Shown here: piece after piece, positions 22,328 to 33,025 of the stretch
How positions within the stretch are numbered: position 1 is the stretch's first letter
Layout of the letters: every line of letters begins with the position of its first letter
DNA from: Chrysemys picta bellii
Taxonomy: Eukaryota; Chordata; Testudines; Emydidae
Length of the DNA stretch: 64,000 nt
Assembly (NCBI RefSeq): GCF_011386835.1
Contig: NC_088791.1
Location: forward strand, 27,440,998 to 27,504,997
Reading direction: 5' to 3'
The notes under the pieces: model-generated
The model's input: only the letters and a program-made list of their open reading frames with translations
Told to the model about the DNA's origin: nothing
Databases searched by the model: none
Made by a program: the position numbers and the translations under genes

Positions 22328-23424
22328 TAGGGTTACCATACGTCCGGATTTTCCCGGACATGTCCGGCTTTTGGGGGCTCAAATCCCCGTCCGGGGGAAA
22401 TCCCCAAAAGCCGGGCATGTCCGGGAAAATCGGGAGGGAGGGCTGGGCCGGGGTCGCGGGGCCGGGCGCGCGGTGCCGGGCCGGAGTCCAGGGGCGCAGT
22501 GCCGGGCCGGGGCCGCGGGGTCGGGCCGCCGAGGGGGTGCGCTGGGCCGCGGGGCCGGGAGCCGGGGGGTCGGGCCGGGAGCCGGGCCGCCGGGGGGGTG
22601 CGCTGGGCCGCGGGGTCGGGCCGCCGGGGGGGTGCGCTGGGCCGCCGGGGCCGGGATCCGGGGGGTGCGCTGGGCCGCCGGGGCTGGGAGCCGGGGGGGT
22701 GCGCTGGGCTGCGGGGCCGGGGGGGTGCGCTGGGCCGCCGGGGCCGGGAGCCGGGGGGTCGGGCCGGGAGCCGGGCCGCCGGGGGGGTGCGCTGGGCCGC
22801 GGGCTCGGGCCGCCGGGGGGGTGCGCTGGGCCGCCGGGGCCGGGATCCGGGGGGTGCGCTGGGCCGCCGGGGCCGGGAGCCGGGGGGGTGCGCTGGGCCG
22901 CCGGGGCCGGGAGCCGGGGGGGTGCGCTGGGCCGCGGGGTCGGGCCGCCGGGGGGGTGCGCTGGGCCGCCGGGGCCGGGAGCCGGGGGGGTGCGCTGGGC
23001 CGCGGGGTCGGGCCGCCAGGGGGGTGCGCTGGGCCGCCGGGGCCGGGAGCCGGGGGGGTGCGCTGGGCCGCCGGGGCCGGGAGCCGGAGTGGTGCGCTGG
23101 GCCGCCGGGGCCGGGAGCCGGAGTGGTGCGCTGGGCCGCCGGGGGCCGGCCGGCAGTGCTGGGCGGGCCGGGGGTGGTCGGCCGGGGGCCAGGGCCGGCA
23201 CCCCAGGGCCCGAGCCGACCCAGGCTGGAGCCGCCGGGGGGGGCCAGCCTGGGCCGCGCCTCCTCCCCCCACACTCCCCCTTACCTGCCCAGGCTTCCCG
23301 CGAATTAAATGTTCGCGGGAAGCAGGGGAGGGGGCGGAGACTTTGGGGAGGGGGCGGGGCTGGGGGCGGGGCCAGGGCCCCGTGGAGTGTCCTCCTTTTG
23401 GAGGCACACAATATGGTAACCCTA
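22328..23424. mobile_element. TIR element filled with a GC-rich minisatellite, about 1.1 kb
   Basis: TAGGGTTACCATA at the left end and TATGGTAACCCTA at the right end are perfect inverted repeats. ATAGCAG occurs on both sides (22321-22327 and 23425/6-23431), consistent with a hAT-type duplication of 7-8 bases. Next to the left end, CGGACATGTCCGG and CCCCCAAAAGCC-like inverted segments form an inner hairpin. The right end resembles a hAT-like miniature element of the CCATAC-GTCCGG type. Most of the interior is the tandem array listed separately. No transposase is encoded. Confidence 0.75.
22450..23165. repeat. GC-rich tandem array, 34-base unit
   Basis: Around twenty units of about 34 bases beginning GTGCGCTGGGCCGC. 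Two main variants alternate: one continues CGGGGCCGGGAGCCGGG, the other GGGGTCGGGCCGCCGGG. Because 34 leaves remainder 1 when divided by 3, each reading frame cycles through the same codons, so stop-free frames over 270-440 codons appear in several frames on both strands. These are not genes. Runs of three or more G occur every few bases, so one strand could form G-quadruplexes. Confidence 0.92.
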
Positions 23425-25440
23425 ATAGCAGGTCTCCCATTAATGCAGGATTGGGTTCCTCTGCACACAGTTCGGCTTGTCACTTTTTACTTATGCAAGC
23501 AACATTCCCCGCCTGGGCACGGTGTAGGACCAAACCCTATCTCTTGCCCATTGAAGAGAAAAGTACAGCCTACACCGTTAAATTGTTGCCATGAGAAACT
23601 TTAGCCTGTGTGGTGGCACTGTTGTTGGCAGAGCTGAGTGAATACTGCAAAATGAGGGTTCACAAGCATTTGTCCAAATAAAACCCATGAATTCACACTG
23701 GTATTGAAAATCATCTTTGTTTTCTGTGAACGTTCATGGGAGTGATGTTCTCATTCTGAGATCTTTGAAACTTTTATAAAGAGTCAACAAAGAGAGAAAT
23801 CAGACGTTCAAGTCAGGAAGCAGAAACACCACCATGTGAATGAAGGAACCGACTGCACATCACAAATAGAAGCTAACAGAAGATAGAGTCAATGTGAATA
23901 GCATGTGCAGAACCAATGGGCTGGGTTGCAAATAACAAACAAATGTGCCAAACTCAAGTCCTGTTAGCAGATAATTCACAAAGAGAAGAAAGGACAAAAT
24001 TTCCACTGAGTTCATTCAGATGTGATTTCTGCTATCAGTCAAAGAGCGAGAGGTCAATTGGTAGGGCAGATAAGTAGTTTTCTCTCAAAGTGGCAGCCAT
24101 TTCTGCCTCTAGATAGATCAGAATTGGAGCCTGCAATGAACAGTTGTGCCTTCATTTCCAAGGTGCTGTGCATATCATTTTGTCCTGAGCCAGGAAAATC
24201 TTCATCATCTTTAGTATATAGGTCTCAGTTATTAGCAAAGGGTCACAATCGAGGAGATGTATCCCCAGCTTTACAGTACTGTGATGGGATGTACAAAGCC
24301 CTTGCTGGAGAAAAACAGGTTGAGGATCAGCTCTGGGCGCAGATGGTCCTGCCCTGCCACACCTGCAAAGCCTGCACAAGCCCGAGCCAGATCTCCAAAA
24401 GGGAAGCTGAGCAGCTCAGAGGGAGGCAGACAGTGGAAGGGAGCAGACCTGTGCTCTGAGCTCTAAGGAAGAAGTCCTGCAGGAGCCCTTGTTGCCAGAG
24501 GCCTGGCAATAGTGACCCGACCAAGTCTGCAAAGGAGTGACTGGTGTTTGTTTATGAAGGTCAGAAACTTTATTTCGTGTTCTTCAGTTAGATAAAGGGG
24601 GCTCTGGTAGGAAGGGACCCAGGGAGGCAGCTGCTTAGCACCCCAAGGTGCAGAATTTAGCTGCCCACCACTGAGCCCTGGATTGGAGCCTGGTGTAGAG
24701 GATGGGCCAGGGCTCCACCAGCAACTCATTAAAGAGGGAACAGATTTAGGAGTCTATCTGTTGATGGGAAACTCGCATCTAGATCCCAAGACCCTGACCT
24801 AAGGAGAAAGTCCTTGCAGGCATCTGAAGACTGCCCTATTATTGGAGTTTTGTGTGCCCCTTAAGGGGAAGGCTGGAACATAGGATGCAGCCAGAAGCTG
24901 AGTTGCAAAAAAGGTAAGGCCACTCCAGGGCGGAGCTATAGTGAGAAAGGAGGATGTCCAGGAGGAAGACAACATGCCCCACCCCTGCCTGGCCACAATG
25001 TGGCACTGGCGGTGAGCATTCCCCATTACAGGTACATTCTAAATAAAACACAGACCGGTCAATTTAAAGATGTTTGAAACCTTTGATAGTTATGATGCTT
25101 CAGTGGCAAAATGGATAGGCATTGTGCACTAATAGAATTCCATCAGACTTTATTTACCTAGTAGCATGTTTTAAGAGGTGGGGAAAGCACTTCAAGACAT
25201 ATTTTCAGCCTCTAACAAAAAAAATAGTGTACATTGGGTTGCAGTCAAGCATTGCTAGTGCCTGGAAGTACTTGTCTTCATCTGACCCATTATCATTTCA
25301 ATCTAGTATAAGAGGTTGCAGAGGGATTTCTTAAATCTGGTAAATAACAAATGTAGGGATTCAGTTTGCTGAGTGAATTAAAATAAGCATATTGGATTAT
25401 AACTATTTATAGTTTTTACACACATCGCTGTAGTGTCTGG
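23425..25440. other. No gene recognised
   Basis: A 145-codon frame at 24022-24459 has no recognisable domain. The sequence from about 24280 (CTGTGATGGGATGTAC) to 24750 is moderately GC-rich and could be an old LTR or leader, but no paired end, primer site or polyadenylation signal supports that. Confidence 0.4.
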
Positions 25441-25675
25441 GCAAGAGGGAATACTCAGTCACAGCAAACTCCATCACATCCTAGCTGATGGCCAATAGCA
25501 GAGCTCCTCGTTGTGACAAAGCTTTCAGCCATGCAGTTAAAATGGTGGCAGCTGAGAGATGGCTGGGTTTGCGTAGACACATGAACCGGATTGCTGCATT
25601 CACTGATCAAGAGCTTGATGTGGCTATACAGAAATTGCAGCCTAACAAGGTTCCTGGACCAAATTATATCCACAA
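25440..25675 (+). pseudogene. LINE reverse-transcriptase N-terminal scrap
   Basis: The plus-strand frame includes AFTDQELDVAIQKLQPNKVPGPN, of which LQPNKVPGPN corresponds to the K-PG-D region at the start of RT in many LINE clades. The frame ends where the palindromic repeat begins at 25676. The fragment is too short to name the clade. Confidence 0.45.
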
Positions 25676-25890
25676 TGACAACAAGGAGTCCGGTGGCACC
25701 TTAAAGACTAACAGATTTATTTGGGCATAAGCTTTTGTGGGTAAAAAACCTCACTTCTTCAGATGCATGGAGTGAAAATTGCAGCTGCAGGCATTATATA
25801 ATGACACATGAAGAGAAGGGAGTTACCTCACAAGTGGAGAACCAGCATTGACAGGGCCAATTTGATCAGGGTGGATGTGTGACAACTGGA
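25676..25890 (-). repeat. Palindromic-family repeat, single-sided with longer inner region
   Basis: Read on the minus strand, it ends in the usual GACTAACAG and GTGCCACCGGACTCC tail, with CCCACAAAAGCTTATGCCC and TGCATCTGAAGAAGTGAGG before it. Beyond that point it continues into about 130 bases (ATTGCAGCTGCAGGC, ATGACACATGAAGAGAAGG) absent from the palindromic copies. This probably represents the internal region next to the terminal repeat of a longer parent element. Confidence 0.65.
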
Positions 25891-27425
25891 GGTCAGTGGC
25901 TGGCCTTGGACACAGATCAGATGGGTCAATTGGCAAGATGATTGTTTAGATGGAAAGTAATTGCCACTAGCTCCATTGCTGGAAGTAAGTGATCAAAGCA
26001 TTCATATCTTGGCTGAGATTCCCTTCAATCCTTTGGAAGTCATTTCCAGCATCGGCAATACAGATGTTATCAGTATATGCATACCTCTTGGCCTGCATTT
26101 CAGTCAGCCAAAGTATCCTCTCTGATCATACCAGACAACATGGCAAAAGGAGAGGCCGTCACCCAGACAGCCAGGCCTAAATACACTCAGAGTCTTTGAA
26201 TATAAGGGCAAGGACCTGAAATTGACCTGGAATGTGATAGGTAGCCAACACAGAATGAAGTGCACTGGGATGATGAGCTCACAAAAGTTGCTTAGAAGGA
26301 GGCATTTTGTAAGTGAAAATGACAGAAGGTGTTTCTGACCACTCCTGCAAGCTGAGCATCTCAGAACAGTGAAGCTTTGAGTCAGACCCAAAGATTGCAC
26401 ATCAGTAGGGGACAGATACCTTCAGTGAAAGAGCGACGGTCATAATTTCAGGTAGTTCAAAAAAATGTTTCCCTCTGTCTTGTCTGGCTGAAGGTTTCAT
26501 GCACTTCTTCTTCTTCCAGGTCCCTGATTCACTCAGGCACTGCATGTCACTAAGGTAAATCGTTGTGTCTGCATTTATTGAGATGCAGATGTAGTGTTTA
26601 GTGCTATCTGTGCATTGATAGCATCTCAACCCATAGTCTTCATGGCCTAGTGACTTTATGTCCAGGAGATGTTGAATAGGAAAGGTGGTTGGATTGCTCA
26701 TCCCAGACCGTATGCAATGAGGGCCACTCGTCACCATTCTCCAGGAACTTTCCTGAAGGACCAAGCAGAGCCAGTTTAAAGTTTAGTACCTTCCAGGTCC
26801 CATAGATAGGTGAAGAGCAGCTCATCATCCATGGTCCTGAAGACCATTGGGAGATCCTGAAGACTAGCATGGTTGTTGGACCACTATTTATTGCAATGAT
26901 GGGATTAACCAACCATGTTATCTCCACTTTTGAAATATGACCGAAAGGGATCCAAACTTTGTGGGCATCAGATATTGCTGGAGTCTTCCTGCTATCACCT
27001 TTTTAGTGACATTAATCAAAAGAAAGCTTTGACACCAGACAGCTCCTATTGAGATTACTCAAGAGTGTTGGTTTCTTGAGCATAGGCTGGACTATTGTAT
27101 ACTGCAGGACTGCTTTTTCTTAGGAAGGCACTGACAATCTCTGAAAGTAATCAACCCCTATCTTTCATCACTCCTTCAACAGCCAAGCAGGAAATGGTTC
27201 CATTTTGCATATGCGTTCGTGGCTTTTGTTGCCTTTCCTCTTACTTCCCTTGAGCAGCACTTCCTGTGGGAGTGCATCTTCCTTTCCACTCTGGCCCAGC
27301 TTTCATAGGACCAGAGAGGCTGCTACAAATTTGCTTGAACTTTTCTGTGAAGACAAAGGAAAGATACTCCAAGTATCTGATAGTTGTGAGAGAGAGTGCA
27401 GAAAGCCCAGGTTAATATTAGGGCT
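25891..27425. other. No feature recognised
   Basis: Minus-strand frames at 26402-26764 and 26640-26927 are isolated and match no recognisable family. No repeat termini seen. Confidence 0.4.
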
Positions 27426-27428
27426 TGT

Positions 27429-30000
27429 CTAATCCACTCTATGGTGGTTTGATTTCTCTGATGCACTAACAATGCTGAAGATAATGCTGAGAGCTTCTTG
27501 CTCTATTTGTGCATAGTTCTTTGCAGGAGTAGTGAGTGTTTGGGATGCCAAGGCAGTTGGTTTTTCCATGCTATTAGGAAAAACATGGGAAAGAACTGCT
27601 CCCAATCCATATTGTGATGCATCACAAGCCAATTTCAATGGTAGCAAAGCATCAAAATGCATTAGAACTTCAGCTGAAGTCAACAGTTTCTTTGCTTCTT
27701 TAAATACACACTCACACTCTTTAGGCCATTTCCATTTTTTCTTCACTTATAACAATTCATGTAAAGTGCCATTACTATCACCAGATTATGCAGAAATTTA
27801 CCATAGTAGCTAAGCAGTCCTAAGAATGAATGTAACTGTGACACGTTCTCTAGCGATGGCGCTTGAAAAACTGCCTTTTCTTTATCTGGAAGTTTTCTTA
27901 AGCCTGTTGCATCAATTATAGGTCCAAGATATTCAACTGAAGATTTGAAAAACTCACATTTGTCCTAATGTACTGTCAGTCTGTGATCTTCCAAACGTTG
28001 CAATACAGCATCAAATTTTGAAGATGAGCCTCTTGATCCTTTCTTGTAACAAGGATGTCATCCAAATAGACTTGAACTCTGCTCAGTCCCTTCAGAATCT
28101 CATCCATGGCTTTCTGGAAACAGAGCAGGTGCCAATGTGATATCGAAATGCAACCTGTTGTAACAAAAGAAGCATTTTTTGTGTGTTGACTGTGAGATAT
28201 TTGCAAGAGGCCACAACAATCTCCATTTGTAGGTATGCATTGAGCAAATCCAATTTACTGAAACACTGTCCACCACTAACAGTAGCAAACAGATCTTCAA
28301 TGTAAGATAGTAGATACTGATCTGCACATAAAACTGGATTCAGTATCACTTTGAAATCTCCACAGATTCTCACTGAGCCATCTTTCTTAATCATTGGTAT
28401 GATGGGTGTAGCCTTCTCACTGTATGAAACCATTGACAAGACTCTGATGTTCATGAAAGGGTCCAAATCAGCTTCCAGCAGAGGCTTCAAAACATAAGGC
28501 ACAATTCTGGGGTTGCAATATTTTGGCTGACTCTCAGACTTAACAATGAGCTTCACTGATACATTGGTCATCTGTCTAAGCTCTTTTTCAAAAACTTAGA
28601 AGTGTCTGTCCTGTATTTCTTGAACATTTTGAGGTGCTTTCAGGCTCAATTTAATGTTGGTCCAGTTCACATTCAGCTTCTCAAGATCTGCCAGATAATG
28701 GTGGATACTTTCCTTCAATCACATACAAGTATAAAACAACATATTGTCCATCTAGTTGAACTTTCAGCTGGCATATCCCTTTGGGACTAACTATTCTCTG
28801 GTATAAGTCTTCAAAACCATGGAGGTTTCTTCCAGGGGAACTTTAACAAAGTCTGTTTATAGGTAGATGCAAAAATCAGTGAAACAGCAGCTCCCGGTAT
28901 CAAGTTCCATTCTTGCAGGAACTCCTTCATCTCTGACTCCAGCTTCTGATAACATATGTTGTCTTAGGTCTTGGTCAGTGTCACTAGAACTCTTGTCTTA
29001 ATTCTCGACTTCAATCCTTTCTTAGGTTCAGTCTTCATAGGTGTCTTCTTGAATGTACAGTTACTTTATGTTGCTGGTCATTGAACTGTGCAACAGGTCA
29101 CAGTGATGTGTCCTTTCTCCTCGCACTTCGTGCAAATAACCTGACAAGCTCAGCAATCCTTTTAAAAGTGTGCTGTTTGTGCACAATGGCCACACAGAAA
29201 TTCCTTGTGTTCCCATGGTCTTCTCTCTCACCAATTCAGGAGATTAACTTCTCTGTTCACACTAAATACCAGAAAATCCTTCTCTTCAGTGTCCATTGCA
29301 ACAGCCACTTCAACAACCTTCTTGAATGTAAGTGTTGATACAGTCAATTACTTCTTCCAGACCTGGTCATTGTGTAACCCTGAGCCTAACTGGCCACACA
29401 GGGAATCACTTAAACTTTGTCCAAACTGAAAATGCTCTGACAACTTCATTAAAGCAGCAACCAACTGTGCTACTGACTCTGATGTCACTGGTGGAACCAA
29501 TCTTGTTCTGCTGTCATTGAGGGGATGGGAGAAAAATGTCCCTGCATGGCTGCAATAATTGCAGCATACATGGCAGTTCCAGGCACAGTGGGAGACAGTA
29601 TGCATATGCATTCGGACCCATCACTGTCAGCAGGGCTTAAGCTTTTTTGCCGTCCCAAGCGGCGAAAAAAAAAAAGAAAAAGAAAAATCCGATTGAGCTG
29701 CCACCGAAGTGCCCCCGAAGAGGAAGAAAGGGACTGAAGGACCCACTGCCAAATTGCTGCCGAAGACCCGGACGTGCTGCCCCAATAACGGATGGAGTGC
29801 TGCCCCTTTCTATTGGCAGCCCCAGGCACCTGCTTCCTTCGCTGGTGCCTGGAGCTGGCCCTGACTGTCAGCAAGGTTGAAATTTGTTGTCCATCTGGAA
29901 TAGTGTTGCAGGTTACAAATTGCTCAAAATGTTCAAAGTACACCACCCATGATTTGCAGTTTTCACCCAAGTCCTCAACATTGCCTACAAAAGGTGCCAT
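27429..30000 (-). pseudogene. Decayed Gypsy LTR retrotransposon: gag, protease, RT, RNase H
   Basis: Order on the minus strand from the right. Gag start at 30000 (MAPFVGNVEDLG...), interrupted by the hAT element at 29631-29863, and continuing to about 29350. Two CCHC zinc knuckles at about 29070-29185 (CGHCAQTAHF with a stop inside, then CTKCEEKGHITVTC). A protease-like ELDTG at about 28893-28907. Reverse transcriptase at 27976-28571, with KKDGSVRICGDFKVILNPVL, FSKLDLLNAYLQME and VYLDDILVT (the YLDD catalytic box). RNase H at 27429-27746, with LACDASQYGLGAVLSH and NYAQIEQEALSI. Many frameshifts and stops. Sequence homologous to an integrase or 3' LTR was not seen, so the 3' end is probably truncated at about 27425. 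This is the conventional Gypsy gene order, unlike the element at 48.5-55.0 kb. Confidence 0.88.
29631..29863. mobile_element. Non-autonomous hAT miniature transposon in Gypsy gag, 233 bp
   Basis: Starts CAGGGCTTAAGC and ends GGAGCTGGCCCTG. ACTGTCAG is repeated exactly at 29623-29630 and 29864-29871. Same GGCCGGCTCC family as 9258 and 13912, in reverse orientation (the A tract at about 29666-29690 mirrors their T tracts). It splits the gag region, so it arrived after the Gypsy copy. Confidence 0.9.
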
Positions 30001-30036
30001 TTTTCTGCCTTCCTGTTGGACTTCATGCCTCCTAGA

Positions 30037-30160
30037 TAGCGTGACCAGATGTCCCGATTTTATAGGGACAGTCCCGATATTTGGGGCTTTTTCTTAGATA
30101 GGCTTCTATTACCTCCCACCCCCTGTCCTGATTTTTCACACTTGCTTTCTGGTCACCCTA
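30037..30160. mobile_element. Non-autonomous hAT-like miniature transposon, 124 bp
   Basis: Starts TAGCGTGACCAG and ends CTGGTCACCCTA (one mismatch in a 12-base inverted repeat). CTCCTAGA is repeated exactly at 30029-30036 and 30161-30168. It sits in the leader between the primer site and gag of the decayed Gypsy element. The inner motif GTCCCGATTTTATAGGGAC is itself palindromic. Confidence 0.88.
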
Positions 30161-30607
30161 CTCCTAGATGCCTTTTCCACAGGGAAATTCTTTTTTCCCC
30201 CCACTGTGCAGCATCTGCATCTTACTGCCCTCTGCTGGCTGCACACTTACACACTCCTTTGGTTGCACTTGAGGTCCCGCTGTTGGCTACAGATCCTCAG
30301 TGCAGGCTAAACTGTTTCCCTCTCTGCCTGCTTGCACATGAACTGCAAAGATAGCTGCTTACTTCCCCATCACTTCTTTATTTGAACTGTTCCATCAGTA
30401 AATGCAGAACTCTTATCCTTTGTTCCATCTTTGACTACTTCCCCCTCTTTAGCTGGCTGGTCCATGCTGTCCCAGGAGTGTGTAACCCTGTGCTTCTAGC
30501 TGAACTTAACCTCTTTTTATAGTATTATCTTAACCCTTATAGTATTATCTGGTTACTTCTTTTTCTTCTTGTTCAGGCAATGGAAACACTGGATACTCAT
30601 GGGCTAG

Positions 30608-30815
30608 CCCATCCTTGTCACCAGATGTTCTATTTCTGGAGCTAGCAGAGAAGGAGCTAGACACACAGAGAGAGCTGATGGAAACTCAGCTGTCTGCTGT
30701 GGTGGCTTTATTGCTCTGGATGAAAAACTGAAACTAACATAAAAGTGATACTTTGCACTGGGAGGGGAGGCAGAGTACAGAGCCCACTGAACATTTAAAG
30801 GGCAGGACATCCCAA
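30608..30815 (-). repeat. Partial 5' LTR and primer-binding site of the decayed Gypsy element
   Basis: On the minus strand, TGGTGACAAGGATGGG (30623 down to 30608) resembles the TGGCGACGAGGATGGG-type primer site of vertebrate Gypsy elements. Just upstream of it (to the right) lies LTR-like sequence with an AATAAA polyadenylation signal at 30712-30707. The outer end of the LTR is lost at the junction with the CR1 copy starting about 30820. There is no matching 3' LTR to confirm the borders. Confidence 0.55.
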
Positions 30816-30819
30816 TAGT

Positions 30820-31486
30820 GCTGCTGAAAAGAATCAGGGGGTTATAGTGGATCACAGATTGAATGAGTCAACAATGTAATGCAGTTGCGAAGAAGGTTAA
30901 TATCATTCTGGGATCTGTTAACAGAATGGTCATATGGAGGATACGAGAGATGATTGTCCAACTCTACTCTGCACTAGCGAGGCCTCAGCTGGAGAACTGT
31001 GTCCAATTCTGGGCACCACACTTTAGGAAAGATGTGGACAAATTGGAGAGAATCCTGCGGAGAGCAACAAAACTGAAAACCTGACCTATGAGGAAAAATG
31101 AAAAAAACTGGGCATGTTTAGTGTTGAGAAATGAAAACTATAGGGGGTCCTTAAAAAAGTCTTCAATATGTTAAAATCTGTTAGAAAGAGGATGGTGATC
31201 AATTGTTCTCCATGTCCACTGAAGGTAAGACAAGAAGTATTGGACTTAATCTGCAGCTAGGGTATTAGGAAAAGCTTTCTAATTATAAGGGCAGTTAAAG
31301 TCTAGAATAGGCTACCAAGGGAGGCTTTGGAATCGCCAGCATTGGAGATTTTAAAGAACAGGTTAGACAAACAGGTGTCAGGGATGATCTAGGTATACTT
31401 GGTCATGCTTCAGTTCAGGCGACTGCACTAGATGACCTCTTGAGGTCCCATCCAGCCCAACATTTCTATTATTCTGTGATATTATT
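30820..31486 (+). mobile_element. CR1 LINE, 5'-truncated, plus strand
   Basis: Encodes MSQQCNAVAKKVNIILGSVN and [20 protein letters not shown], the segment after the RT domain in CR1 ORF2, before frames collapse at about 31085. It continues into the 3' UTR (TTTTAAAGAACAGG, CAGGGATGATCTAGG, AGATGACCTCTTGAGGTCCC) and ends with the short ATTATTCTGTGAT tail near 31480. Confidence 0.9.
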
Positions 31487-32470
31487 CCTTATAAAGAGAC
31501 AGCAAAATGGGCTAGATTCAGTGTTGCCCTGCACTTTGTGTGGGCATTTACACCTGTGCAAAGTGAGTATAAAGCACTATCAGATCAGAACAATACCATT
31601 TTACATCTATTTGGTGTTGGTGGAAATGGCTACACAAGGGGTAAATCAATAGTGCTTAAAAAACTAATCAGACTTTCTTTCAAGTTACTACACTGAGAAT
31701 CCTTCCAATATTTAGTCTTTGTATTAAAAGGCATGTTCACTGTGGTTAATATGCTGTTGAATCTATGGAAGATTTGAAGTGGGAATGAAACTGGGTCATG
31801 CCTCTGCAAAATCTAAATAAGGTATAATTAACATGCCCATCAACTATCAAAGATGTGATAATAGTTTGCAAACTGTTCATTAATTATGTACAATAACAGT
31901 AACAGGTACAATGCCGTCTCCACAGCTGAAAGCAAGGAATGCTTTGAAAGCAAGGAATGCTTCGCATGCAAACCTGCAGTATCTTTATGTTGTCAGAATT
32001 AACCATTTCTTTTTTAAATGAGTAAAATGTAAATGAGGGTTAGAAACAATGGGCTGGATTCTTTAAGGAGTCAGTAATTACTGACTCCCAATCCCTTTTT
32101 TGTTTAATTTTGTGAATTATGAAACAGGGTTTTAAATTATGAAAAGTGTTTCATCAGTCATTTGGGAGCTGGCAAAACAGAATAGCAATGAGCTCCTTTC
32201 AATAGAAACACCAGCCTGGCTGCTGAAAATGTATGAGACTGAGTGCCCAATCTGGTATTCACCACACACCCCAAACTGCTATTCTCTGCGGTAGGGGCTT
32301 TGGATGTGTAAGGAATGTAGAATAAGGCCCTGACTTTGAACTGGCAGAAGGGATCCTGAAGCCATTGTTCTTCCTCACAGAGAACTTGATCCTGCATTAC
32401 TAGAGTCAATGGGAGTTTTGCCATTGACTTTAATGAGAGTGGGACCAGGATCAGAGTGTGGTTCTACTCT
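31487..32470. other. No feature recognised
   Basis: A near-tandem GAAAGCAAGGAATGCTT at 31929-31963 is a small local duplication. Otherwise nothing is recognised. Confidence 0.45.
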
Positions 32471-33025
32471 AAGGGCGTGTCTACATGGGGACACTCAGGG
32501 TACGTCTACACTACCCGCCGGATTGGTGGGTAGCAATCGATCTATCGTGGATCTATTTATCGCGTGTAGTGTAGACGCGATAACTCGATCCCTGATCGCT
32601 CTCCTGTCGACTGCTGAACTCCAGCTCGGCGAGAGGAGGAAGCATAGTCGACGGGGGAGCTGCAGCCGTTGATCCCGCGCCGCAAGGACGCGAAGTAAGT
32701 GATTCTAAGTCATTCTAAGATACGTCGACTTCAGCTACGCTATTCTCGTAGATGAAGTTGCGTATCTTAGATCGATTTCCTCCCCCCGCCCCCCCCCCCC
32801 CCAGTGTAGACCAGGCCTCAGGAAAGTTGAGCTGAATTAACTAAAGGTGTCTTTGAAGGTGCATTAAAACCCTGTGTGGATGCTCTCATTCAGAAGTAAA
32901 GTGGCCTTAGTTCACTTTAGATCATTTTAATTAGTGTCCACACAGGGGTTTAAGTGCACTTTAAATTCATACCTTTAGTTAATTCAGTTTAACTTTCCTC
33001 AATGTCCCCATGTAGATATACCCTT
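32471..33025. mobile_element. Hairpin miniature transposon containing a second one
   Basis: Ends AAGGGCGTGTCTACATGGGG and CCCCATGTAGATATACCCTT are inverted repeats. Outside the inner insertion, the arms stay complementary over a long stretch: TTAACTAAAGGTGTCTTTGA pairs roughly with the TACCTTTAGTTAA region, and CCTGTGTGGA with TCCACACAGG. The element is thus close to a full-length hairpin. The GTCTACA ends suggest the Harbinger group. Confidence 0.72.
32498..32817. mobile_element. Harbinger-type miniature transposon, inner copy, 320 bp
   Basis: Starts GGGTACGTCTACACTAC and ends CAGTGTAGACCAGGCC. TCA occurs on both sides (32495-32497 and 32818-32820), a 3-base duplication as expected for PIF/Harbinger. 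The ends resemble those of the 4.7-kb Harbinger element at 40578-45257. A run of C lies at about 32789-32802. Confidence 0.82.

Noticed and set aside
22200..23604. Five long open frames (270-444 codons) on both strands in the GC-rich block
   Set aside because: They are the product of a 34-base tandem repeat read in every frame, consist of low-complexity Pro/Ala/Gly/Arg repeats, and overlap each other on both strands.
24022..24459. 145-codon plus-strand frame as a possible host exon
   Set aside because: No recognisable domain, overlapping frames of similar length on both strands, and no convincing splice context.
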